Notes under the pieces: model-generated | Databases searched by the model: none | Told to the model about the DNA's origin: nothing | Seen by the model: only the letters and a program-made list of their open reading frames with translations | In this document: positions 36,546 through 48,940 of the stretch, piece by piece | Layout of the letters: every line of letters starts with the position of its first letter | Position numbering within the stretch: position 1 is the first letter of the stretch | Position numbers and translations under genes: made by a program | Assembly (NCBI GenBank): GCA_965153355.1 | Contig: OZ231127.1 | Span: forward strand, 53,444,001-53,508,000 | Origin: Flaccisagitta enflata | Taxonomy: Eukaryota; Chaetognatha; Sagittoidea; Aphragmophora | Length of the DNA stretch: 64,000 bases | Direction: 5' to 3'

Positions 36546-36899
36546 CTCATCCCCTAACTCCCGCCACTCTTTCCTCACCCCTCTCAGATTCTTTGAGCAC
36601 GTCCCCACCCCTTTTATTCGTTTTTTTTTTAACAGTTCGAGCAAGATTATATACCTCATGTGTTTGGCTTTCTGGATTGTAAATAGAAATCTATCGGCCC
36701 GCCTTGCTATAGCATTGTGTACATTCTAAACAGATGTATTTATTTGTCATATTGTTACAAATTGTGATGAGGTTGCCATGAAGCAAATTTCGTTTGATAT
36801 TGTAATAAATCGAAGTAAATTGATTAAGACGTTTGCTATTTCATGAGGAAAAAATTAGAAAGATGCATGATAAGGATAAATAGACAAAGCGAGGTACGA

Positions 36900-37102
36900 A
36901 GGAAAAAAGCATGAAAAAAAAAGAAAGAAGGGAAATAAAGAAAAAAAAAAGGAAAGAATGAAAGATTAAAATAGAAAAAAAAAAAAAAGGAAGAAAGAAA
37001 GGACAGAAACAAACAAAAAAGAAAAGGAAGAAAAAAAAGAAAGGAAGAAAGAAAGAAGAAGTAAGTAAGTAAGTAAGTAAAAAGAAAGAAAGAAAGAAAG
37101 AA

Positions 37103-37134
<32 letters not shown>

Positions 37135-37194
37135 AAAAAGAAGAAAGAAAAAGAAAGAAAAAAAGAAAAGAAAGAAAGAAAGAAAGAAAGAAAG

Positions 37195-37225
<31 letters not shown>

Positions 37226-37295
37226 AAAAAGAAAGAAGGAAAGGAAGAAAAAAAAAAACAAAGGAAAGAAAAAGAAAGGAAAGAAAAAGAAAATG
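36900..37295. repeat. (GAAA)n tract with GTAA insert
   Basis: A long GAAA/AAAG array contains five GTAA units near 37061-37080. Confidence 0.95.
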
Positions 37296-38140
37296 GTGAT
37301 CTGGATTTTTCAGTTATGAAAAAAAAAATGCCAACAAGAGTCCGGCAGCAAGAGGCGCTCTCTCACACGAAGACACAAAAGAAAATAGACGAAAGGTGAA
37401 AGCAGAGATGATTTGAGGCAAACTGCGAAGACTGAGAATTCCGCAGATTTTGTCACCCGGCTTTGTCACTCTTCGTCACTCTTCGTCACCGTTCGTCACT
37501 CGGCGGTGTCACTCTCGGTGTCCATCTTCTTTTTCTGCTTCTTCTCATCCTCATCCTTCTCCTCCTCCTCGCCCTGCCCCTCCACCCTCGCCTACCCCTA
37601 CCCCCACTCCCAACACACACCGCCACCGCCACCAACAAAACCCTACCACCACCGCCACACTGGTAACCCACTTATCCGTACTACAGACGCTAGATTTAGC
37701 CACAAGGGGGATATAGCCGCAGGTATTTCGTCACCTTCATGTACTTGTCATCCTTTATTAATATGGAAAATGTAAAAATCGATCAAAACAAAAGACAGAA
37801 ATCCCGTAATTTCTCCAACAGATTTGTTGCTGGCTGGAAAACCAACAAAACAGGGTTCATTGAATGTATCCGTCTTAGACTTTTGTCTATTGTAACACCC
37901 CTCTCAAAATTAAACGATCTGGGAAAGTGATCAAAATTGAGAGTAAAAATGCATTAAGAGGGCTGAAATTTGACACAGAGAAAGCAAAAACATAGTATTT
38001 TCGCAAACCGGGATCAAATAGAGCATTCTCACTAGTGCGTGGCCCTGATTCTGCGCTATGTAAAAAATGTGATGGAAGTTTTTGACTGATTTTGACAAGA
38101 AATCTTTTCATGAGGAGACGGCACAAACTTTCTCATTTTT
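37296..38140. other. No confirmed gene
   Basis: Contains a GTCACTCTTC repeat (37460-37500) and C-rich ACCGCC sequence (37560-37650). Short frames exist in several phases but no splice pair was found. Confidence 0.45.
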
Positions 38141-38142
38141 TT

Positions 38143-40062
38143 AGTCAGGTGCACGCGACTCTATACAACTACTCCGTCCAGTCGATCGGTCGGTCTGTCG
38201 GTCTGTCGGTCCTTAACACTTTGCTTTTGTTGGTTTCTGAGTTATTTTGAGTCATTTTTTTGTTGTTTTTTGGAATTATTGGTTGCTTTTAGTCATTTTT
38301 GGTCATTTTTGGTCATTTTTGGTCATTTTGGTCATTTTGGTCATTTTGGTCATTTTTGGTCATTTTTGATCAATTTTGATCATTTGATAATTTTTGATCA
38401 TTTTGGTCATTTTCGTTAATTTTGGTCATTTTGGTCATTTTCATTTCGGGTTAGTCATTTGGTCATTTTGGTCATTTGGTCATTTTTTTTAGTTTTTGGT
38501 CGCTTGGTCATTTTTGGTCAGTTTGGTCATTTTGGTCATTTTGGTCATTTTGGTCATTTTGGTCATTTTGGTCATTTTGGTCATTTTGGTCATTTTGGTC
38601 ATTTTGGTAATTTTTGGTCATTTTGGTCATTTTGGTCATTTTGGTCATTTTTGGTCATTTTGGTCAATTTTGGTCATTTTTGGTTATTTTGGTCATTTTT
38701 GGTCATTTTTGGTCATTTTTGGTTATTTCGGTCATTTTGGTCATTTTGGTCATTTTGGTCATTTTTGGTCATTTTTGGTCATTTTGGACATTTTGGTCAT
38801 TTTTGGTCATTTTTGGTCATTTTTGGTCATTTTTGGTCATTTTTGGTCATTTTTGGTCATTTTGGTCATTTTGGTCATTTTTGATAATTTTTGGTCATTT
38901 TTGGTCATTTTTGGTCATTTTTGGTCATTTTTGGTCATTTTTGGTTAAAGTCTGCTGGTTAAAGTCTGCTGTTTAAAGTTTGCTGGTTGAAGTCTGCTGG
39001 TTAAAGTCTGTTGGTTAAAGTCTGCTGGGTAAAGTCTGATGGTTGAAGTTTGCTGGTTTAAATCTGCTGGTTTAAATCTGCTGGTTTAAGTCTGCTGGTT
39101 TAAATCTAATGGGTTAAGTCTGTTGGTTAAAGTCTGCTGGTTTAAATCTGCTGGTTTAAGTCTGCTGGTTTAAGTCTGCTGGTTTAAATCTAATGGTTTA
39201 AGTCTGCTGGTCTAATGGTTTAAGTCTGCTGGTTTAAGTCTGCTGGTTAAAATGATATCAAAGATAAGTATGGTTTGAGTTTGGTCTAAGTCTGGTTTAA
39301 GTCTGGTTTAAGTCTGGTTTAAGTCTGGTTTAAGTATGGTTTAAGTCTGGTTAAAGTCTGGTTTAAGTCTGGTTTAAGTCTGGTTTATGTCTGGTTTAAG
39401 TCTGGTTTAAGTCTGGTTTAAGACTGGTTCATGTCTGATTTATGTCTGGTTTGTCTGCTAGGTCTGGTTTAGGTCTGGTCTATGTCTGTTTTTTTTGTCT
39501 GGTTTATGTTTGATTTAGGTCTGATTTAGGTCTGGTTTTGGTCTGGTTTTGGTCTGGTTTAGGTCTGGTTTGAGTCTGGTTTGAGTCTGGTTTGAGTCTG
39601 GTTTGAGTCTGGTTTGAGCCTGGTTTGAGCCTGGTTTGAACCTAGTTTTGGTCTGGTTTAAGTCTGGTTTGAGTCTGGTTTAAGTCTGGTTTGAGTCTGG
39701 TTTGAGTCTGGTTTGAGTCTGGTTTGAGTCTGGTTTGAGTCTGGTTTGAGTCTGGTTTGAGTCTGGCTTAAATCTGGTTTAAATCTGAATTATGTCTTTT
39801 ATGTCTTTTATGTCTTTTATGTCTTTTATGCAGATAAAAGGTTCTTGGCTGGATTTGGGCTGGATTTGGGCTGGATTTGGGCTGGCCACAGGCTGTCCAT
39901 ACCTCGAGTCTCGTTTGAGTCTGGTTTGAGTTTGGTTTGAGTCTGGTTTGGGTCTGTTTTGGGTTGCGTTTCAGTCTGATTTTCATTAAAAAGATACAAT
40001 AAGGAGTTAGGTCAGTTCAGTTATTTTTGTCCTGCACGCGACTTATAGGTGTTGGCCTTGTT
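38143..40062 (+). mobile_element. Giant family B hairpin element (1.92 kb) with two expanded minisatellites
   Basis: Starts with hairpin AGTCAGGTGCACGCGACT (38143-38160), tctatacaactactccgtcc and GGTC repeats. It ends with the inner arm GCACGCGACT (40034-40043), tataggtgttggccttgtt. Typical family B copies are 220-365 bp. Here the core has grown into about 650 bp of (TTTTGGTCA)n and about 1 kb of variant 11-bp units such as GTCTGGTTTAA and GTCTGCTGGTTTAA. The Phe/Gly/His reading frames come from the 9-bp repeat. Confidence 0.88.
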
Positions 40063-40610
40063 TTCATATAAGTGGGGAGAAAACAGCCATTCCCGAGTTG
40101 TTATGTAACTACCAAGCAATAATGACGCATCGGGAAAAAGAAACAGCCCTACAAAGTGTCTGATTCCCTTGACAAATAAGTTGATTTCACTGGTCAATTG
40201 GAAACTTCCATCAAAAATACAGTAGCATGATATCAAACGAAAGAAGAGATAAGGAGCCATTGGTTGACATTCTTTAAACAATTTTTGTAAAATCCTGCTG
40301 GTAATTACATATTTTAAAGTTACCTTAACACTCAGACTCTTTTTAAGTAATTTGTAAAACATTTACAGACTTGCTCTGATCCCAGTTCGCCTAATTTTGA
40401 GAGGGGTGTTAACTGTTACCTGTTGGTAAATAGCCTTATCGGTGAAAAATCCTCTTTTCAAATGAACGTATGGCAACTCGATATCACCACGATTATTGCA
40501 ATGATATATTTATTGGATGAGGTCAGAAATGCTTTAGCCACATCTGATCAAAGGAGAAAGGTCACATTTCATTGTTATTCTTCACAGTGCTTTACTCCTC
40601 AGAAAATGAC
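40063..40610. other. No gene recognised
   Basis: Mixed AT-rich sequence without visible repeats. Confidence 0.5.
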
Positions 40611-40611
40611 A

Positions 40612-40830
40612 GTAAGTGTATATTGTCAGTGTAAAGTGTACAATGTTAGTGTGTAGTGTGTAAAGTATAGCGTTAGTTTGTAGTGTGTAGTGTGAAGTGT
40701 GTAGGGTTAGTGTGTAGTGTGTAGTGTGTAGTGTGTAGTCTTAGTGTTAGTGTTAGTGTTAGTGTTAGTGATAGTGTTAGTGTATAGTGTGTATACTGTT
40801 AGTGTATAGTGTATAGTGTATATATTTTTC
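40612..40830. repeat. GTGTAGT/GTTAGT degenerate short tandem repeat
   Basis: Interspersed GTGTAGT and TTAGTG words. A hexameric TTAGTG run is near 40741-40785. It superficially recalls telomere-like repeats but is not TTAGGG. Confidence 0.85.
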
Positions 40831-41084
40831 GAGAGATAAAGTTAATGTTAATGAGTTTAAATTCCCACGTTTTTGAGACTCATTTTACTTGCATTACAGA
40901 TACATTGCTTATGATTATGCCAGTGGTGGTAACTAAAAATTTTAACAATCACACAATTTTCACAAGAGGTGGATACTGGATAACCTTGGATTAGCTTGTA
41001 AGTTGTATCATATATGGAATAAGTAAACAGACAGCTGAAGGAGCGCTTTGTTGAGGAGAAACATCCCACCAAACTAGATGCTTT

Positions 41085-41420
41085 TTGGGCAGCGGCCCCG
41101 AAAGAGTCCATGACCGATACTTTCACACAAATGTGGAATTTTCTCTTTCTTATCCCCCCCCCCCACCTCCAGGCTTTTATCTCAGCCTTGAGGCCCATAT
41201 CCTAGCCTCGAGGCCCAAATTCTAGTCTTGAGGCCAAGATCCCAACCTCAAGGCCCAAATCCTATCTCAAGGCCAAAATCCCATCTTTAAGGCCCAAATC
41301 CTGGTCTCAAGGGACTGGTATTTGGGCCTCAAGGCTTGGATATGGGCCTGGAGGTGGGGCGGAAGGGACAGAGGAGGAGAAGGAGAAAATTTCCATTACG
41401 TGTGAAAGCATAGATCATCT
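41085..41420. repeat. Family F composite, ~20-bp GAGGCCCAAATTCTAGTCTT repeats
   Basis: Block gggcagcggccccgaaagag, a C-rich stretch, then about twelve units of GAGGCC(C)AAAT-type repeat with an orientation switch near 41310. It ends tgtgaaagcatagatcatct, a phrase also found near 9640. Confidence 0.78.
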
Positions 41421-41789
41421 GACCATCTTACGCTTTTGCGACCATTTTGGTATACTTATTTCCTAGATGTTAAAGAATTTCAAAATTTATAAAAACGCAA
41501 ATGGATAGACGGACCTTCTCATACAGATGATATCACGCTACTAAATAAGGGGTCGACGCAGATGAATTATACTATATCTAAGGTCGTGTGTCCTTCCAAG
41601 AAGAGGAAAGGTGATGCATCTTAAGATATTCAAAGAATGTTTATGCCCTTTTTTGAAAGGTGGTGTTGATTAACTTCGTTCTTCCGCGTTTCGTCCCATC
41701 ATCAATCGTTTCTTGAACCCTTGTTGTATCTCTACCCTGTCAACTGTCAAAATTTCACCACGATCTCGTTCACGCTCCATTTGATTACG

Positions 41790-42312
<523 letters not shown>

Positions 42313-42319
42313 CAATCTT

Positions 42320-42915
42320 TTACTTCTTGTTTAACCCTCGCTTCAATTTTAAACAATTTTAAACTAAACTAAATCCGGAATCCTCATTTTATCAGGACTT
42401 GTGCAATATAAAGAGAGAAAAAAAAAACAATGCTTCAAATATCTTTTTTGAAATTGGCATAAAAATGTCGGTTGCATTGTAAAAAAGGAAATGAACAATA
42501 AGGAAAAACCAAAACAAATACTACAATAAGTACCTAAGCTTTCACACACCAACATGCGAATTAGATCTAGTACAATGAACCTGTACCGATGTACTGATAT
42601 TCTTCAATTAAAATCATGTGATAATTATCTCCTAGTGAATAAATGAGGAATAACACAAGGTTCGTCAATTTTTACCCTGCTCAATATCATATCATGTGAA
42701 CAGCTAATGATGAAAAAAATAAGTTTGAACTACCCACAGCTTAGTACCTTAAATTCTTTTCGACCCCATGTCTAACCAACAAGTTCCTTTTTTCGTATTC
42801 TATACTCAGAACGCAATATGACAAAAATGGCCAAAGGGAAAAGACGTAGAACTAGAAGTTTAAGGGCAAAGATGGTGCACTGTCTTCCATCCAACGCATC
42901 CAGATGAGGAGTATT
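42320..42915. other. No gene recognised
   Basis: AT-rich sequence without visible elements. Confidence 0.5.
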
Positions 42916-42917
42916 TT

Positions 42918-43885
42918 GTAGTAAGTGAACTCACTGAAAGGGGTGTCTACGCATTTTCAGTAGGTGTCATATGAATTCACTTATAGTAAAACTGAGGGTA
43001 CCGGAATTTACAGCGACAACTCTTCGGCGAAGGAATCTATGGCGATCGCCCAAATGGCGGAGGAATCCATGGAGAAGCTGTGTAAATAGCGAAGGAATAA
43101 ACAACTTTTACACCGTCTTTAAATCGAAATGGCAAATAGTAAACCTTTGTAGCTCCAAACCTACTAGCCCAAAAGCTTTCAAATTTTCAGAGAATGTTGG
43201 TAACAACTGACCATTTTGTCATGCCAAAACTCAGATTTTAATACTGACTAGTTTGGGGTCAGTAAAACACACGGAATATGCCCAATTTTTAGGGCTGAAT
43301 CTTTTTTTTCTTGAGAAGACGTCTTTATCAATATACAGATGTAAAAAAAAAATGAGCTAGAACTGTGGGGTTGGTCTCAAATGGTGCGAAATTTTTTCAG
43401 AGAATACACATTTACCAGAAAAATTGAAAAAAGTTGGATATATTTAGAGGCTATCATTGGTTTTTGACAATCATTGCTAAAATCCTGACTCTCAATCATT
43501 TTAAAATCATTCAAATCTTCATGAATACAATAAAACAATAAAATTTTCAAGCAGAACTTATATTCATGATTTGTAACTCATCGTGTAAGACTAACCCTAC
43601 TGTCAAGCTTGCTTAATCAAAAAAAAAAAACAATAAAAATTTTTTTTTTCTAAGTACAGCTGGGATCAATTGATTTTTTCCATAAAATTGATAGCTTTAC
43701 AATGCTTAATGACCCCCAAACTATTCAGACTAGTAGTTTTGGAACTACAAAGGTTTACTATTTGCCATTTCGATTTAAAGACGGTGTACATAGCAGACCT
43801 GATACAAAAATGAATAATTTGAGTTTCAAAAGGGGGGACTACACACTTTCAGTAAGTCCATGTCCCACATGAGTTCACTTACTGC
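42918..43885. mobile_element. Large fold-back element I (~970 bp)
   Basis: Left-arm bases 43110-43162 (caccgtctttaaatcgaaat ggcaaatagtaaacctttgt) are inverted at 43741-43787. The flanks repeat gaactcactgaaaggggtgt..tttcagtaggt on the left and aaggggggactacacacttt..cagtaagt on the right, and contain agtaagtgaactc/gagttcacttact palindromic pairs. No transposase or target duplication was established, so the exact edges are uncertain. Confidence 0.7.
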
Positions 43886-43933
43886 GAAATTGACCATGAC
43901 ATTATCAGAAAATATGGTAACATTTAGTAACTT

Positions 43934-44045
43934 GGGATATGGACGTGATTGACTGCTTACGTTTTGGTGGGCGGAATAGGTACAAAATGGGAGCGGAAGC
44001 GGTGGAAATCGTCAGTAGTATGAAAATTGTCCAATTCCACATACA
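43934..44045. mobile_element. Fold-back element H, diverged second copy
   Basis: Contains gggatatggacgtgattgac, ttggtgggcggaatag, gggagcggaagcggtgg and tccaattccacata, collinear with 25688-25817. Confidence 0.7.
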
Positions 44046-44450
44046 TGTATATATTCTAATAGTATAACATTAACATAGCATCGCTCTTTCGACGACCTGG
44101 ATATTTGAAAATAAGATGAAAAAGATGTTATTTTAAATAAAGAACATAGTAGCAAGAGTCAAAAATATTTAAGAAAATTAACGAATCGTGACACTCAAGG
44201 AGTATTTTTTTTCGCCAGCATTCGGCAATAATATTCAAGAAAGGCCAGCATTATTTATATAGCGAAAAAGAAAAAGTCCTGACAGTATATACATGTCATC
44301 CACAAAATAATCACGCCTTGCCAGTATTTCGTCTGTAAATCAAAGATCAATTTCAACTTGAGAAAAACGCCCCGAAAATGACTTTTCTCGCCAGTATATG
44401 TAAATGGTGATAAGCTTAAAAGCAAGGCAAGGCATGGTCACCGACACTGA

Positions 44451-44491
<41 letters not shown>

Positions 44492-44940
44492 ACATGCGGC
44501 CTCTTATTTTCGCTCCGCCCCAACATAGAAATCACTTTCCCTTCACCAGTTGTCAAATTCGTCATAATGTGGAATTTCTAACTTTATAACGTTCTTTCTT
44601 CTTCTTCTTTTTCATATTTCATTTTCCTTTTTGAAATTTTTGCAGCTGCGTTATTGTGGAATACGTGCCCTTTCTCTCTCCCTCTCTTTCTCTCTCTCTC
44701 AAGTCTCAGTTTTATCCAACCTTTCATCCACGCATGTGTTCTTCTCCCTTCAATAAGCAGGAGAGAAAGGGACAGAAAGAACGAAAAGAAAAAGATTTAC
44801 CCTTTCAAATCCAAGTTATGATACAATCCTGAGACGAAAGTGTATGTTGAAAATGACAGTTAGACATTAAATTGCAAGCGTTAACTCTAAGCGTCGTTTT
44901 GACCAATTTCAAGATAACAGCCAATGTCGTTTTGGAGTTA
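44046..44940. other. No gene recognised; short (TC)n at 44454-44488
   Basis: Mixed sequence containing small CT and TTC runs. Confidence 0.5.
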
Positions 44941-44947
44941 TGATACT

Positions 44948-44986
44948 TGTTGTTGTTGTTGTTGCTGTTGTTGTTGTTGTTGTTGC

Positions 44987-45021
<35 letters not shown>
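44948..45021. repeat. (TTG)n with GCT interruptions
   Basis: About 74 bp of TTG triplets with two regularly placed GCTG variants. Confidence 0.95.
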
Positions 45022-45022
<1 letters not shown>

Positions 45023-45326
45023 GAGAGATGTGGATTTGCAAGTCCAAAAAAAGAAAAAAAATCATCCTCTCACAGATACGATCCTTTCTTGGGCCGCTGT
45101 TCGAAATATGTTTTTTTTTATTTCATCTGCTCCGGGTCATAGAATAAAAACGCTTATGTTTCATAATTCCCCAATCCATAATTCATAATTATATGACTCT
45201 CGCCCGAGGCTTTACGCCTGTTCCCTCAGGGCCTCTTTGCATATTCCGGCTCTTCTTTCTATTTTTCTATCTTTCTTTTTATTCCTCTCTTTTTTTTCCC
45301 TGTCTTTCTTGCTTTCGTTCTTTCGT

Positions 45327-45394
<68 letters not shown>

Positions 45395-45398
45395 TTTT

Positions 45399-45462
<64 letters not shown>

Positions 45463-45488
45463 TCATTTTGTCTTTATTTTTTTCTTTT

Positions 45489-45557
<69 letters not shown>

Positions 45558-45660
45558 TTACTTTCTTTTTCAATTTCTTTCTCTCTCTTTACTCTCTCTT
45601 TCTCTTTACTCTCTCTTTCTCTCTCTTTACTTTTATGTTTCATTCTCTTTTTGCCTTTTC

Positions 45661-45787
45661 AGTTGCGGACACGCAACTCTATTAGAGGCTTTGTCCGTCC
45701 GATGGCCCATCTGTTGGTCGGTCCGTTGCGAAAACGAGCGTTTTATAAGCTTTTTGTGTGTTTGAGGGGGGGATTGGGGGGGTGGAT

Positions 45788-45791
<4 letters not shown>
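45661..45791 (+). mobile_element. Family E element, 3' part replaced by (TC)n
   Basis: Hairpin AGTTGCGGACACGCAACT (45661-45678), tgtccgtccgatggcccatc, ggggtggatgcagg, then directly about 78 bp of (TC)n. The distal half seen in the duplicate at 46540 is missing. Confidence 0.88.
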
Positions 45792-45872
<81 letters not shown>

Positions 45873-46207
45873 TTCGGTAATTGAAAACTCGATCGTCACA
45901 AACTTCACGCAGAAGAGCCACCTGTCAACTACCTGTGTATGTGAATATACGCAGTGTGCATTTGATCATGCTTTCAAGATCAAGACTTGTTTTTAGCCTC
46001 AACTTGAGCCTCAACTAGGGTTTCACTCATCGTTGAGTAATAGATTTTGCGTGCATACACAACACTGACAACAGGCATTACACACAAAAGTCCATTAAAA
46101 GAAAAACAAAATTTCTTAAACGCCTCTGCATATTCCGGCTCTTCTTTCTATTTTTCTATCTTTCTTTTTATTCCTCTCTTTTTTTTCCCTGTCTTTCTTG
46201 CTTTCAT

Positions 46208-46266
<59 letters not shown>

Positions 46267-46287
46267 GTCTTTATTTTTTTCTTTCGT

Positions 46288-46351
<64 letters not shown>

Positions 46352-46371
46352 TCATTTTGTCTTTATTTTTT

Positions 46372-46436
<65 letters not shown>

Positions 46437-46539
46437 TTACTTTCTTTTTCAATTTCTTTCTCTCTCTTTACTCTCTCTTTCTCTTTACTCTCTCTTTCTC
46501 TCTCTTTACTTTTATGTTTCATTCTCTTTTTGCCTTTTC

Positions 46540-46730
46540 AGTTGCGGACACGCAACTCTATTAGAGGCTTTGTCCGTCCGATGGCCCATCTGTTGGTCGG
46601 TCCGTTGCGAAAACGAGCGTTTTATAAGCTTTTTGTGTGTTTGAGGGGGGGATTGGGGGGGTGGATGCAGGTAAAACGCCCCTGCCAATCCGTCTTCAAC
46701 GATATTGTGACCCTGCGTCACTTGTTTTTT
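46540..46730 (+). mobile_element. Family E element, complete copy
   Basis: Hairpin AGTTGCGGACACGCAACT (46540-46557), the same core as the 45661 copy, then taaaacgcccctgccaatcc, gtcttcaacgatattg, the distal stem GTGACCCTGCGTCAC (46707-46721) and ttgtttttt. Confidence 0.9.
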
Positions 46731-47009
46731 TTGTTTTTTTTCTCTCTCTCTCTCTCTCCTTTCGGTAATTGAAAACTCGATCGTCACAAACTTCACGCAG
46801 AAGAGCCACCTGTCAACTACCTGTGTATGTGAATATACGCAGTGTGCATTTGATCATGCTTTCAAGATCAAGACTTGTTTTTAGCCTCAACTTGAGCCTC
46901 AATTAGGGTTTCACTCATCGTTGAGTAATAGATTTTGCGTGCATACACAACACTGACATCAGGCATTACACACAAAAGTCCATTAAAAGAAAAACAAGAT
47001 TTCTTAAAC

Positions 47010-47285
47010 GTTATTTGAACTTACTTCGTATACATCACGTTTTTTTTATGGCGGACCTCCCCGGTCCGAGGAAAAACAAAAAAAAAATAGCCGTAGAGCA
47101 AAAATGCTCATACCGTTCTCTGATTCAGATTGAACGGCAACTAGCTAACTGAATTTGACACAATTTTTTTACCTGCTGCAGCAATAAACAGGACCGATTA
47201 CGAGCTGCTGTGTCAACCCCATTACACTATCTCTCTCATGGGCGCGTATATTGGCCTCTCACACCACTGCAGATATTCTGCATTG
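47010..47285. other. No gene recognised
   Basis: Mixed sequence between the segmental duplication and a TA-flanked MITE. No feature was seen. Confidence 0.5.
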
Positions 47286-47289
47286 AATA

Positions 47290-47882
47290 CAGTACAATGG
47301 GAGCAAAGACGACCTAGACTGGAGGATAGACTTATAGTATTTTTATTTCATTTATATATCATAGAATATTTGAGATCTAGGTTAATTAAAGGTTGTTTAA
47401 TGTAGTGAATATATTTGCAATTTTTAAACTTTAACTTGTGACTTGACCTCATCAAAGCTTCATTTTTCAAAAATATAACCTATTTTATTAGTTTACACCA
47501 AAAATTTTTTATAACTTTGAAAAAAAAATCAGCTTAATTAGATTATTTTACAGGTTTTACGGCTACTTTAATAAACAAAAGTTATGCAAATTCATTTTTG
47601 AGTATAACCTAAAATGGCCATAAACCTGTAAAAATAGACAAATTAGATTTTTTTTAAAACTAAATAAGATTTTTCCCCCAATCTAATGAGATAGATTAGA
47701 ACTTTGAAAAATGGAGTCTTGATGAGGTCACGTTGCAAGGGGAGGTTTGAGAGACCCAAATATATTCATTCAATACAGCAATGTTTAATTGGCTTAAATC
47801 TCAAATACTTTATGATACAAATGAAATTAAGATACTTTAAATCTATCCTCCAGTCTTGGTCGTCTTTGATCCCATCGTACTG
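47290..47882. mobile_element. Fold-back MITE J, copy 1 (Tc1/mariner type, TA-flanked)
   Basis: Terminal inverted repeats CAGTACAATGGGAGCAAAGA and CAGTACGATGGGATCAAAGA (right end complemented) extend through gacgaccTAGACTGGAGG. TA flanks at 47288-47289 and 47883-47884. The arms stay complementary far inward (gtgacttgacctcatcaaag against tcttgatgaggtcacg). There is no transposase. It is about 593 bp and has a second copy at 62395-62991. Confidence 0.9.
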
Positions 47883-47884
47883 TA

Positions 47885-48188
47885 GATAATAAAGAGAAAC
47901 ACAAAACAAAGGGTTCAGTCGTTTTTATTTCAGTTTATTAATCAACACGTTGTAAATTCTAGTGTACTCTGCTTTTTTTGCAAATCAAGTCAGTCTAACC
48001 ATATGTTTCAAGCGTAGTATTGTTTTTGCTGCCTAAACGTCTTTCTGTCATTAATGCTCTTACTTTGTTTGATTGGAACACTACGGTCAAAACGCGGGCG
48101 ATCCATGTTATGTTCATCAATCGATGAAATGTCATCAGTGTGAAATTACTTTAAAATTTTTGTAGATACTTCAAGTTAGGTAAAACAA
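47885..48188. other. No gene recognised
   Basis: Mixed sequence without visible features. Confidence 0.5.
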
Positions 48189-48191
48189 AAA

Positions 48192-48328
48192 ACAAGGCCG
48201 GATACACGGCAATACAGTTGCGGACGGTTTGGCAGGAGCGGTGTTGCGAAAACCGCTCGCAATTCAGAAATGTTACGGACGGACCGACGGACCGACACGG
48301 CAAGGTGTAGAGTCGCGTGTCCGCGACT
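48192..48328 (-). mobile_element. Family A hairpin element, short subtype, minus orientation
   Basis: Starts acaaggccggatacacggca, then the inner arm AGTTGCGGAC (48216-48225), gcaggagcggtgttgcgaaa, (GGACCGAC)n and the hairpin AGTCGCGTGTCCGCGACT (48311-48328). The inner arm and hairpin arm differ at one base. Confidence 0.92.
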
Positions 48329-48518
48329 AATAAGAGCCTAATGTTATCATTAATAGAAAGATTTTGCAAATTATGTTTAGAATGATAAACTAGCACAGAC
48401 CAAAAGTGTCACCATCGTCAGCGTACAACAATATTGAAAAGCATAAACGGCGAAATCCGGCAATCTACACAGTCCAGTTCATCGTATTGGTTTTCCTCGA
48501 CACATCCGGCACCTGTGT

Positions 48519-48519
48519 G

Positions 48520-48550
<31 letters not shown>

Positions 48551-48605
48551 TGCGTGTGTGTGTGTGTGTGTGTGCATCTGTGTGTGCAAGCGCGTTCGTG
48601 CGTGC
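48519..48605. repeat. Imperfect (GT)n/(GTGC)n
   Basis: TGTG and TGCG words alternate, with (GTGC)n near 48530-48553. Confidence 0.9.
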
Positions 48606-48940
48606 AGGCTGGTAATCTTCCGCTTCTTTTGCTGCTCATCCAGATCCAAGTTGTATGCGACGCACATTCTTCTATCGTTTTAACCATTAAATAGTACACC
48701 ACGGCTTTTTAGTTGCAAAATAGTGAATCTAAAAGAGGCTCTGTCTACCCATCGGTCTGTCTTTCTATACATCCACTAATCTTTCCGTCAGTAAAACAAG
48801 ACGGAGACCATAAAAACAGATTTTTTTTGCCGCGGTTGTTGTATGTGTGTCTGCGTATGTATGTGTATTACGTCACTTAAAGGGCCCCAAACTTCAAATA
48901 TGGCTCTCACCAATCCTACCACAGTTGAGGCTTGGTAAAA

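Larger units (their letters stand above)
45233..47009. repeat. Tandem segmental duplication, two ~890-bp units
   Basis: Unit 1 is 45233-46121 and unit 2 is 46122-47009. Both run gcatattccggctcttcttt, (TTTC)n, a family E element, (TC)n, cggtaattgaaaactcgatc and a long single-copy tail ending tttcttaaacg. The unique parts are nearly identical (for example actagggttt versus attagggttt), so the duplication is recent. The units differ mainly in microsatellite lengths and in the element (see the two family E entries). Confidence 0.95.

Noticed and set aside
37413-37775. Pro/His/Thr-rich frames near 37.4-37.8 kb
   Set aside because: They come from short C-rich repeats (GTCACTCTTC, CCACCGCC). Several frames are equally open and there is no splice support.
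38459-38976. Phe/Gly/His repeat frame (GHFGHFGHF)
   Set aside because: It arises from the 9-bp repeat TTTTGGTCA inside a family B element, which keeps all frames open.
40612-40830. Telomere-like repeat
   Set aside because: The words are GTGTAGT and TTAGTG, not TTAGGG or another canonical telomeric unit, and the array is degenerate and internal.
42971-43210. 79-residue frame MNSLIVKLRVPEFTATTLRR...
   Set aside because: It lies within fold-back I and overlaps its inverted arm, so repeat origin is more likely than a gene.
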